A program made the position numbers and the translations under genes. The notes beneath the pieces were generated by a model, which saw only the letters and a program-made list of their open reading frames with translations, was not told where the DNA came from and made no database searches. Of a DNA stretch of 28,526 nt, positions 1 through 4,906 are shown piece by piece. Within the stretch, counting starts at the first letter, position 1. Each line of letters begins with the position of its first letter. Location: IMG/VR virus record IMGVR_UViG_3300044730_000593, positions 1-28,526 of that record; one strand, 5' to 3'. Source of the DNA: a virus.

Positions 1-27
1 TGGTTTTAATAAACAATTTTATCCTAA

Positions 28-47
28 TTATATGTATTAACATATAA
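28..47. promoter_or_regulatory. Palindromic operator-like site, copy 1
   Basis: The 20-base sequence TTATATGTATTAACATATAA has perfect 8-base inverted arms (TTATATGT and ACATATAA) around ATTA. An identical copy lies exactly 40 bases downstream. Both stand upstream of the first plus-strand promoter. A dimeric repressor or activator site is the simplest reading, but no cognate regulator can be named from the window. Confidence 0.6.
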
Positions 48-67
48 AATAATACTAAATAGATAAT

Positions 68-87
68 TTATATGTATTAACATATAA
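68..87. promoter_or_regulatory. Palindromic operator-like site, copy 2
   Basis: This copy is identical over 20 bases to the site at 28-47. The 40-base spacing is close to four helical turns, so both sites would face the same side of the DNA, which suits cooperative binding. It lies about 60 bases upstream of the promoter -33 box at 148-150. Confidence 0.6.
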
Positions 88-145
88 TTAATTCGTCGAC
101 AAAAAAAGGTTATTCGTCTAATAATTGAAAATAATTAAAAATAAA

Positions 146-177
146 TTTTGCAGATAAGAAAATAGTGTGTACATTTG
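146..177 (+). promoter_or_regulatory. Bacteroidota-type promoter of the early block
   Basis: TTTTG at 146-150 gives the -33 TTG. TACATTTG at 170-177 matches the -7 consensus TAnnTTTG. The spacer between TTG and TA is 19 bases, the usual distance for the primary sigma factor of Bacteroidota. Transcription should start near 182-185, ahead of the ATG at 209. Confidence 0.75.
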
Positions 178-208
178 TATACAGATAACAATAATTAAAA
201 TAAACAAT

Positions 209-385
209 ATGACAACAATTATTTCAAACTCAAAATTAAGATTAGACTTTAACGGTTCAAAAACTTATATGGTTATTGATAGCCCTGAATTATTTGAAAA
301 TGAATCTTGTGTTTTCGCTACATCTTCTTTAGTTAAAGCTAAAAATTATTTTAATAAAATATCAAAACAAAGTAATGCGATCTAA
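209..385 (+). CDS. Small early protein, unknown function
   Basis: This encodes a 58-residue protein beginning MTTIISNSKLRLDF. I do not recognise a family. The ATG at 209 is chosen because an upstream in-frame ATG at 167 would lie inside the promoter, before the expected transcription start. The protein is polar, with no membrane segment or cysteine cluster. Its end overlaps the next gene by 11 bases, so the two are probably translationally coupled. As the first gene after the early promoter it could act very early in infection, for example on the host, but that rests on position alone. Confidence 0.6.
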   Translation: MTTIISNSKLRLDFNGSKTYMVIDSPELFENESCVFATSSLVKAKNYFNKISKQSNAI

Positions 386-539
386 TTTATTTGACATAGA
401 ATATAACGAGTTATATTGTGGTAAATACCCATGTATTATATTACAACAAGATAAAACACACGTTTTAATACAATTTGAATCAGGAATAAAAATAGCTACA
501 CCTAAAAACTCATTAGATAAAAATTATGGAAAAAAATAA
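375..539 (+). CDS. Small early protein, unknown function
   Basis: This encodes a 54-residue protein beginning MRSNLFDIEYNELYCGKYP. It overlaps the preceding gene by 11 bases and the next by 14, the tight packing typical of phage early operons. The middle (ILQQDKTHVLIQFESGIKIA) alternates hydrophobic and polar residues like a small beta-barrel or SH3-like fold. That is an impression from the pattern and not a family match. No catalytic motif is visible. The support is unbroken frame, overlap structure and sensible composition. Confidence 0.5.
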   Translation: MRSNLFDIEYNELYCGKYPCIILQQDKTHVLIQFESGIKIATPKNSLDKNYGKK

Positions 540-675
540 ACAACCACCAACAACACCATACACAATACGTGTAGATACTGAAAAGCTACAAAGTGCAAAC
601 AGTAAAACAGATGCTAAACAACTTAGATTAAGATTAGCTAAAATAATTAATAACTATTTAAACAAAGTAAAATGA
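526..675 (+). CDS. Small basic protein, possibly DNA-binding
   Basis: This encodes a 49-residue protein. A proline- and threonine-rich start (KNKQPPTTPYTIRVD) is followed by a basic helix-rich C-terminus (KQLRLRLAKIINNYLNKVK). One strand followed by basic helices resembles ribbon-helix-helix or other small DNA-binding proteins, but the match is too weak to assign. It overlaps both neighbours (14 bases and 4 bases), which supports it as a real gene in the operon. Confidence 0.45.
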   Translation: MEKNKQPPTTPYTIRVDTEKLQSANSKTDAKQLRLRLAKIINNYLNKVK

Positions 676-872
676 ACGAAGAATTAACAAAAGAGTTAAA
701 TGCGCTCCAAGAGAAGTTTAACAAAGAGATTGAAGATGTAAAAAAGAAGTATGAGAAAAAAGAAATGACTTTAGATGAGATAGCTCACGAATTAATGTAC
801 AGCAACTTTGACACCGTTAAACATAAGTTATTGAAATACAAAGAAGAAATTATTAACGCTTTAAAAAACTAA
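672..872 (+). CDS. Small coiled-coil protein
   Basis: This encodes a 66-residue, highly charged protein. Residues 1-33 (MNEELTKELNALQEKF onward) form an obvious amphipathic coiled coil rich in E and K. A second helix-rich half carries the motif LDEIAHELMYSNFDTVKHKLLKY. No family was recognised. The ATG overlaps the stop of the previous gene (AATGA), indicating coupling. It probably oligomerises and may be a regulator or adaptor. Function is unknown. Confidence 0.6.
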   Translation: MNEELTKELNALQEKFNKEIEDVKKKYEKKEMTLDEIAHELMYSNFDTVKHKLLKYKEEIINALKN

Positions 873-873
873 C

Positions 874-1116
874 ATGAACCTAATAATCCCAACCATCCTA
901 CTAATAGCCTGTATATTAATTGTACGCTATATGGTAAAAGAATCTAAACCAGTTGAAGTAATACAAGAAGTTGAACTATCAGAAGAAGATATGTTTATAA
1001 TTGAAGAACAGATGAAACGTGATATGTTATTTTGTGCTAATTGGTGGAAAATACAAGGACGTTTTAATACTTCTCAATATGTTAAATACTTGGAGTATAA
1101 AGCTAGTAAGGGATAA
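874..1116 (+). CDS. Small inner-membrane protein, unknown
   Basis: This encodes an 80-residue protein. Residues 2-19 (NLIIPTILLIACILIVRY) form one N-terminal membrane segment. A short basic turn and a soluble acidic domain follow (EVELSEEDMFIIEEQMKR), ending in a tryptophan-containing stretch (CANWWKIQGRF). A single-pass anchor with a cytoplasmic tail is the likely topology. It starts one base after the preceding stop. An early membrane protein can serve in superinfection exclusion or host takeover, but nothing in the sequence decides this. Confidence 0.55.
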   Translation: MNLIIPTILLIACILIVRYMVKESKPVEVIQEVELSEEDMFIIEEQMKRDMLFCANWWKIQGRFNTSQYVKYLEYKASKG

Positions 1117-1132
1117 CGGTCCACAAATAACA

Positions 1133-1273
1133 ATGGAATGTAAAGGAATAGAAGTTGGAACAGGTAAAACAGAATGGGGTGCAGTTGAAAGTGAACAATA
1201 TTTTGTCATTAAACTAGGTCGTGAGGTTGGTCGTGAGGTTGGTCGGAGGAAAATGGAAAACTTATACTTTTAA
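1133..1273 (+). CDS. Small protein with internal 4-residue repeat
   Basis: This encodes a 46-residue protein beginning MECKGIEVGTGKTEWG. It contains GREV twice, encoded by a perfect 12-base tandem repeat at 1217-1240, followed by a partial third copy. The ATG at 1133 avoids a long overlap with the membrane-protein gene upstream. GC content is somewhat above that of the flanks. No family recognised. The GTGKT resembles a P-loop fragment but lacks the preceding GxxxxG context, so no nucleotide binding is claimed. Confidence 0.45.
   Translation: MECKGIEVGTGKTEWGAVESEQYFVIKLGREVGREVGRRKMENLYF
1217..1246 (+). repeat. 12-base tandem repeat inside a coding region
   Basis: GGTCGTGAGGTT occurs twice in tandem (1217-1240) and is followed by GGTCGG. 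It keeps the reading frame and encodes GREVGREVGR. It probably arose by slippage. Confidence 0.8.
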
Positions 1274-1279
1274 TAAAAC

Positions 1280-1348
1280 ATGATTTATGCTCAGGAATTG
1301 ATTGAGCTAAAGAAATTATTAACTATAAAAAATAGAAACAATGTTTAA
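1280..1348 (+). CDS. Possible 22-residue peptide
   Basis: A short open frame encodes MIYAQELIELKKLLTIKNRN plus two residues and overlaps the next short frame by 8 bases (ATGTTTAA). Overlapping organisation and an amphipathic sequence make translation plausible. The length gives little statistical support. Confidence 0.3.
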   Translation: MIYAQELIELKKLLTIKNRNNV

Positions 1349-1421
1349 AAAAAGAAACTGGACAAAATGGGAACACGTAATTTTTGTTGAAGATTTCCGA
1401 GCAGGAATTAAAACCTTTTAA
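1341..1421 (+). CDS. Possible 26-residue peptide
   Basis: A short frame encodes MFKKRNWTKWEHVIFVEDF and a few more residues. The composition (W, K, F, beta-prone centre) looks like a real small phage protein and not random AT-rich sequence. It overlaps the preceding short frame and ends 11 bases before the next ATG. Confidence is limited by length. Confidence 0.35.
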   Translation: MFKKRNWTKWEHVIFVEDFRAGIKTF

Positions 1422-1432
1422 AATTTTAAGCG

Positions 1433-1840
1433 ATGGAATTAACACAAACACAAATTGAGGCAATAAATAAAGAATGCCCATACGGACAAGGTATTTTCAG
1501 AGAGCCATTTGGAATACCAAACAACATAAAAGAATTGGTAGTTTATGCCAAATGGACATCAGGTGGCAGAGGCGGTAGTTGTTGGGATGATGAAAATACC
1601 GTAAACGAGCATTATGATTGCTACAGGCCAAGCGATGCTTTTAAGGTATTGGACATAACATTGAAAGTGTTAAGACCCGATATAACGCTTTTAGAATACA
1701 GAGAAATTGAAGCGTTAAAACAATCTAATACCGAAACTGATTACGGGTATTATGGCGATTACACGGAAGATACAATTGAATGGATTAAACTATCTGATTT
1801 ATATGAAGCGGTTGATAAAATTAAGCGGGAGGAAATATGA
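1433..1840 (+). CDS. Conserved-looking protein of unknown function
   Basis: This encodes a 135-residue acidic protein. The N-terminus reads MELTQTQIEAINKECPYGQG. A glycine-rich stretch follows near residues 42-50 (TSGGRGGSCWDD), and the C-terminus is helical (IKLSDLYEAVDKIKREEI). No family was recognised. Codon use is visibly richer in GC than the genes upstream (for example ggtggcagaggcggt), which suggests recent acquisition, and it sits just ahead of the cassette array. Its stop overlaps the start of the next gene (ATATGA). I looked for attC ends around it and found none. Confidence 0.65.
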   Translation: MELTQTQIEAINKECPYGQGIFREPFGIPNNIKELVVYAKWTSGGRGGSCWDDENTVNEHYDCYRPSDAFKVLDITLKVLRPDITLLEYREIEALKQSNTETDYGYYGDYTEDTIEWIKLSDLYEAVDKIKREEI

Positions 1841-2028
1841 AAAACAGCATTAAAGAGAGAGCAAAAAAAGTACCTAAAAAAATAAAATTTAAAGTAGCAC
1901 TAACTGTGTGGTGGCTTAAATTACGCCAATACTTTGTTATAAAGTCGGTTTGCGAACACAATTGGAAATATAGCAATGATGGTGAAGTTAAATATTGCAC
2001 AAAATGTGATGAAAGAGAATGGGCATAG
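1837..2028 (+). CDS. Basic protein with cassette-encoded zinc-ribbon-like tail
   Basis: This encodes a 63-residue chimeric-looking protein. Residues 1-33 are very basic (KNSIKERAKKVPKKIKFKVA) with an amphipathic WWLKLRQYF segment. Residues 34-63 begin VIKSVCEHNWKY and end with CTKC, giving a C-x-H ... C-x2-C zinc-ribbon-like pattern. The change occurs exactly at the cassette boundary G|TT (1936/1937), inside the GTT valine codon. The tail has no start codon of its own, so it is expressed only as a fusion to whatever frame lies upstream. The 78-residue protein at 4176 ends in the same VIKSVC plus cysteine pairs. Function unknown. Confidence 0.6.
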   Translation: MKNSIKERAKKVPKKIKFKVALTVWWLKLRQYFVIKSVCEHNWKYSNDGEVKYCTKCDEREWA

Positions 2029-2037
2029 CAAACTGTT

Positions 2038-2168
2038 TTATAACGTTATTTGGCTTTACGCAGGTGGGGCTAAATAGCACAAAACTTTCAACCTGTATAA
2101 AAGATCATTAAAAGCACGTAAGCTGGGTTTAAACGCTAACCCCCACTTGCGTAAAACCAATGTTAGCG
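2038..2168 (+). repeat. attC site of cassette C0
   Basis: R'' is TTATAAC (2038-2044) and R' is GTTAGCG (2162-2168), with crossover after G2162. The L'' arm TTTACGCAGGTGGGG (2055-2069) pairs with CCCCACTTGCGTAAA (2141-2155) with one mismatch, and TTGG (2050-2053) pairs with CCAA (2157-2160). R'' does not match the R' beside it beyond AAC/GTT. It matches the start of its own cassette at 1937, extended to GCAAACTGTTTTATAA against TTATAAAGTCGGTTTGC. Confidence 0.88.
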
Positions 2169-2180
2169 GTTCGTTTTATT

Positions 2181-2456
2181 ATGGAAAAGTTTAAAGAATT
2201 AGTTTCACTTTGTAAGGCAAGTGTTGAAATATCGGTTAATGACCACAAGGATTACTATGAAAGCGTTGAGCAGCATATCAACGAAGAAAATAGAGAAGAT
2301 ATTGATAAAGAAGTTTTTGAAGAAATGGTAAAACGAGATATTGTTGTAAAAGTTCAAGCATATCCACACACCCCAATAGGCTTCTTTGTTGTGTACCATT
2401 ACGATATTGATAAGGCTGTCGATATTGCGTTAGATGCTGTCAAAAATGACCGCTAA
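2181..2456 (+). CDS. Cassette C1 protein, unknown
   Basis: This encodes a 91-residue acidic protein beginning MEKFKELVSLCKAS and ending in AVDIALDAVKNDR. It is helix-rich at both ends with a proline- and aromatic-rich centre (AYPHTPIGFFVVYHYD). The ATG at 2181 is preferred to one at 2160, because the latter lies in the R' core and would read through the recombination site. The ATG is 18 bases after the cassette start, and the TAA stop lies inside the R'' box CGCTAAC. This compact start and stop placement is typical of integron cassettes. No family recognised. Confidence 0.7.
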   Translation: MEKFKELVSLCKASVEISVNDHKDYYESVEQHINEENREDIDKEVFEEMVKRDIVVKVQAYPHTPIGFFVVYHYDIDKAVDIALDAVKNDR

Positions 2457-2522
2457 CGTTTACAGCTTGGCGCAGTTTGCGCTGGCTTGCGGGGAGGTAA
2501 TTGCGCTAAGGTGCTGTTAGGT
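2451..2522 (+). repeat. attC site of cassette C1
   Basis: R'' is CGCTAAC (2451-2457) and R' is GTTAGGT (2516-2522). The arm ACAGCTTGGCGCA (2462-2474) pairs with TGCGCTAAGGTGCTGT (2502-2517) through GCGCA/TGCGC and ACAGC/GCTGT, leaving asymmetric extra bases as in known attC hairpins. At 72 bases it is a compact attC. R'' is complementary to this cassette's own first bases, TTAGCGG at 2163. Confidence 0.87.
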
Positions 2523-2566
2523 ATCAGTATTTTTAAACAGAAGGGGAGAAATTAAAAACTAAAATT

Positions 2567-2749
2567 ATGAAACAGGCTAAAATTACAGAAGTAAAAGAAC
2601 ATAAAGGATTTGAAAATTCAAATTTTATTACACATTATAGCAAAGAACAAATGATTGAATTTGCTATGTATTGTAGTGGACACCGAAAACACATGATTGA
2701 AAATAGATTTGAAGAATTTGAAAATAAGAATTTAATTAAACTAAGATAA
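2567..2749 (+). CDS. Cassette C2 protein A, unknown
   Basis: This encodes a 60-residue polar protein (MKQAKITEVKEHKGFENSNF onward). A helical centre, SKEQMIEFAMYCSG, precedes a basic and acidic tail ending ENKNLIKLR. It is the first of two genes in this cassette, with one base between its stop and the next ATG, so they are probably coupled. An A-rich leader with AAGGGGAG lies about 25 bases upstream. I do not recognise a family. Confidence 0.6.
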   Translation: MKQAKITEVKEHKGFENSNFITHYSKEQMIEFAMYCSGHRKHMIENRFEEFENKNLIKLR

Positions 2750-2750
2750 A

Positions 2751-2990
2751 ATGGAAACACAAGAAGAAAAAAAGAAAGCGTTTTTTGAAAAAGCTGAAAA
2801 GAATAAAAAAAATTTTGAGTTACATAAAGAATTAATTGCAAAACACATCGGAGGTTGGAATACAGATAAAATGCGAAATTCATCTATTGAGCATTTTTTG
2901 CAAACTGGTAAACCAAGTGGTGGTTTTTTATTAGCATTAATGCAATATGCAGAAGATTACGCTACTCACACACAGGCGGGTAGGGGTTAA
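2751..2990 (+). CDS. Cassette C2 protein B, unknown
   Basis: This encodes a 79-residue protein. The N-terminal half is a lysine- and glutamate-rich helix (KKKAFFEKAEKNKKNFELHK). The C-terminal half has a glycine-proline turn (GKPSGGFLLALMQYAEDYA) and ends in a basic THTQAGRG. It starts one base after the previous gene and stops 10 bases before the R'' box of the cassette, so the two proteins form a cassette-borne pair. A two-gene cassette in which both proteins are small raises the possibility of a toxin-antitoxin pair, but no such family is recognised. Confidence 0.6.
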   Translation: METQEEKKKAFFEKAEKNKKNFELHKELIAKHIGGWNTDKMRNSSIEHFLQTGKPSGGFLLALMQYAEDYATHTQAGRG

Positions 2991-2999
2991 AAATATTGT

Positions 3000-3130
3000 A
3001 CCTAACGGTTTGGGGCTTTGCGAAGGCAGGGCTAAATAGTACAAATGTTCAAATTTAGCACAATGTTTAATAGTAGCACAAATGTTCAATAAACCACTAA
3101 TGCCCTGCTTTTGCAAAACCCTTGTTATGG
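3000..3130 (+). repeat. attC site of cassette C2
   Basis: R'' is ACCTAAC (3000-3006) and R' is GTTATGG (3124-3130), with crossover after G3124. GCAGGGC (3026-3032) pairs perfectly with GCCCTGC (3102-3108), and the stem continues through TTTGCGAA (3017-3024) against TTTGCAAA. R'' complements this cassette's start TTAGGTA (2517). The loop start GGGCTAAATAGTACAAA closely matches the loop of the C0 attC. Confidence 0.87.
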
Positions 3131-3160
3131 GCAGTACGGTATTTAACACGAGATTTTAAA

Positions 3161-4114
3161 ATGGAAGTAAATAAAATATATCACGATGACTGGATGAATA
3201 ACCAACTACCTGATAAATCGGTGCAGTTGATTATCGCAGACCCACCATATTACAAAGTAAAAGGAGATTTTGACTTTGTTTGGAAAACCTTTGACGATTA
3301 CCTGCAAGATGTGGAACGCTGGGCATTAGAATGTAAAAGAGTTTTAGCAGACAATGGAACGCTTTATTGGTATGGAGATGCTAAAAATATTGCTTATGCT
3401 CAAATCATTTTTGATAAGCATTTTAATCTATTGAATAATTTAGTATGGTAAAATACAAACGACCATAAGCAACAAATACGATTTAATACCGATTTACGAA
3501 CATTTGCACCGCTTACTGAAAGATTACTGATGTATAGCAATGAAACGTATAATTTAACGCAATGTGTTTATCATATTAGGGATTATATAAGAGCAGAAAT
3601 AACAAAGGCAAAAGGTAAAATAGTATTAAAAGAAGTAAATGAGGCTTTGGGAACTGCTACAAATGGCGGTGGAGTTGCTTCGGCTTGTTTAAGTTTAGAT
3701 AAAGCAGAACCAACTATGCTAACCAAAGAAATGTATGAGAAGTTGCAAAATTGGTGTTATCCTTATTTACGCAAGGAATATGAAGTGCTACGCAAGGAAT
3801 ATGAAGTGCTACGCAGACCGTTTAACAATGAACGATTTTATGGTGATGTGATTAGAATACCAAACTATGAAACTGGAAACCACGAACACGACACACCAAA
3901 ACCTGAAAAGCTAACAAGGGAAATAATTTTAATAAGTAGCAGACCAAACGACCTTATTTTAGTTCCTTTTGCTGGAAGCGGAACAGAATGTGCAATGGCA
4001 ATAAAAGAAAATAGAAACTTTATAGGATTTGAAATAAATGGAAAACACGTTAATTATGGAAACAAACGAGCTGATAATATCAAGGCACAACCGTCATTAT
4101 TTTCAGTGTCGTAG
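3161..4114 (+). pseudogene. DNA adenine or cytosine-N4 methyltransferase split by an in-frame TAA
   Basis: The frame encodes an N6-adenine or N4-cytosine methyltransferase of the beta-type order: catalytic DPPY first (residues 27-30, IADPPYYK), AdoMet-binding VPFAGSGTE near the C-terminus, then FIGFEI. A TAA at 3449-3451 replaces codon 97 after NNLVW. The frame then continues unshifted (NTNDHKQQIRFNTDLRTFAP) into the C-terminal part, so this is one nonsense change and not a frameshift. Downstream translation could restart at ATG 3530 (194 residues, lacking DPPY). Motif I begins with V where D is usual. A 21-base tandem repeat gives KEYEVLR twice. It is the cargo of cassette C3. It is probably inactive unless the two parts complement each other or the stop is read through. 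Confidence 0.85.
3769..3810 (+). repeat. 21-base tandem repeat in the methyltransferase
   Basis: TACGCAAGGAATATGAAGTGC occurs at 3769-3789 and again at 3790-3810, followed by TACGCAGACC. It is in frame and duplicates a seven-residue unit (LRKEYEV) ahead of LRRPFNN. Heptad length suggests a helix extended by whole turns. Confidence 0.85.
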
Positions 4115-4120
4115 TATTGC

Positions 4121-4326
4121 CCATAACGGGATGCGGGTTGGCGAATGTAATTTTACGGATTTTGAAAAAAACTTTATGAAACAAGAAGATTTAAGGAAGA
4201 TACTTATTGAATTTGCAGAATTTTTAGAGCAATACGGAAATTTTAATATAACAGACGGCATTGAGATGTATGCTGATGAGTTTGCAAGAAGGCAAGTAAA
4301 ATTATTTTGCCAACCTGCTGTTATAA
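4121..4326 (+). repeat. attC site of cassette C3, unusually long loop
   Basis: R'' is CCATAAC (4121-4127) and R' is GTTATAA (4320-4326), with crossover after G4320. GCGGGTTGGCGAA (4133-4145) pairs with TTTGCCAACCTGC (4306-4318) with two mismatches. The cassette start TTATGGGCAGTAC (3125) is complementary to GTATTGCCCATAA (4114-4126) with one mismatch. The 160-base loop is coding sequence for most of the next ORF. Confidence 0.78.
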
Positions 4327-4412
4327 AATCGGTTTGCCGTTGCAAAAAAGGTTTTAAAGAGCATGAAGTTGATAGTCGCAAATGCGATACTTGTAATAGA
4401 GATATTTATTAG
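4176..4412 (+). CDS. Cassette-spanning protein with zinc-ribbon-like tail
   Basis: This encodes 78 residues. Residues 1-48 are helical (MKQEDLRKILIEFAEFLEQY onward). From residue 49 the protein reads VIKSVCRCKKGF and ends KCDTC plus NRDIY, giving paired cysteines. The join at VIKSV is exactly the crossover GTT at 4320-4322, so the N-terminal part lies in the loop of the C3 attC and the tail in cassette C4. In-frame ATGs further upstream (4131, 4038) lie in the attC arm or in the methyltransferase gene, so 4176 is preferred. The tail matches the C0 tail in position, frame and first six residues. Function unknown. Confidence 0.6.
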   Translation: MKQEDLRKILIEFAEFLEQYGNFNITDGIEMYADEFARRQVKLFCQPAVIKSVCRCKKGFKEHEVDSRKCDTCNRDIY

Positions 4413-4422
4413 GCAAACTGTT

Positions 4423-4499
4423 TTATAACGTTTTGCAGCTAATAAATCGGGCGGTATGCAGTTAGTCGATGTCCGCCTGTTTATTAGGTGCTGTTAGCA
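4423..4499 (+). repeat. attC site of cassette C4
   Basis: R'' is TTATAAC (4423-4429) and R' is GTTAGCA (4493-4499). CAGCTAATAAATCGGGCGG (4436-4454) pairs with CCGCCTGTTTATTAGGTGCTG (4473-4493), with three extra bases (GTG side) on one strand as in attC bulges, closing an 18-base loop. GGCAAACTGTTTTATAA (4412-4428) complements the cassette start TTATAAAATCGGTTTGCC (4321-4338). This is the cleanest hairpin of the array. Confidence 0.9.
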
Positions 4500-4521
4500 G
4501 TAGGTGGTACAAAATGTTGCT

Positions 4522-4605
4522 ATGAAACTAAAAAAGTGGAAATTTGAAAACTTGCAAACACTTAAAAATAAACAAGTTATAAAAAGTAGTGGAAATTTGA
4601 AATAA
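4522..4605 (+). CDS. Possible 27-residue basic peptide
   Basis: A short frame in the leader of cassette C5 encodes MKLKKWKFENLQTLKNKQVI and a few more residues. AGTGGAAATTTGAAA occurs twice here (about 4535 and 4588), so the region may instead be a repeat-containing leader. Its reality as a gene is doubtful. Confidence 0.2.
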   Translation: MKLKKWKFENLQTLKNKQVIKSSGNLK

Positions 4606-4618
4606 CCAAAATACCAAA

Positions 4619-4906
4619 ATGACAGAAAATATGAGCATAAACAATAACGCAGAAATTAACAATTTGTTAAAGAGAATATCTATTGAAAAATTAGACGATG
4701 TAACTGTAATTATTCATAGCAAAAGTATAAGTTTTAGTTTTACACTAGCTAATGCTGTTTGCAAAGATGAGTTTAAAGATAAATACAGATACTTTGGCGG
4801 ATTACAATGTAATTACGAAGTTGGAAGTGAAATGTATATTCTTTTAGAAAAGAGATTATGCTTAGTTGCCGAGAATGTTTTAACTGTGGCAACCACTTAC
4901 TGCTAA
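4619..4906 (+). CDS. Cassette C5 protein, unknown
   Basis: This encodes a 95-residue protein. After a polar start (MTENMSINNNAEINN) it shows beta-prone segments (VTVIIHSKSISFSFTLA), then KYRYFGGLQCNYEVGSEMYI and a hydrophobic end. It has four cysteines. The TAA stop lies inside the R'' box TGCTAAC at 4901-4907, as in cassette C1. The ATG lies 125 bases into the cassette after an A-rich leader. No family was recognised. Confidence 0.62.
   Translation: MTENMSINNNAEINNLLKRISIEKLDDVTVIIHSKSISFSFTLANAVCKDEFKDKYRYFGGLQCNYEVGSEMYILLEKRLCLVAENVLTVATTYC

Noticed and set aside
28-87. CRISPR-like repeat pair
   Set aside because: Only two copies, a 20-base spacer-like gap, AT-only palindromes and no cas genes. 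An operator pair is the better reading.
167-208. Upstream in-frame start for the first early protein
   Set aside because: The ATG at 167 overlaps the -7 box of the promoter, so it would precede the transcription start. The ATG at 209 is used instead.
1019-1132. Upstream start for the 46-residue protein
   Set aside because: It would overlap the membrane-protein gene by about 100 bases in another frame. The ATG at 1133 leaves normal spacing.
1110-1136. GGATAACGG as another R'' box and earlier cassette
   Set aside because: No matching cassette start and no L''/L' stem could be found around it.
2130-2142. A second R''-like GCTAAC inside the C0 attC loop
   Set aside because: It forms only a local GGGTT/AACCC hairpin, and no cassette start carries its complement in register. 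It is part of the loop.
3449-3451. Use of an alternative genetic code with TAA read as sense
   Set aside because: All other genes end normally at TAA, and only one in-frame TAA occurs in an otherwise intact gene.
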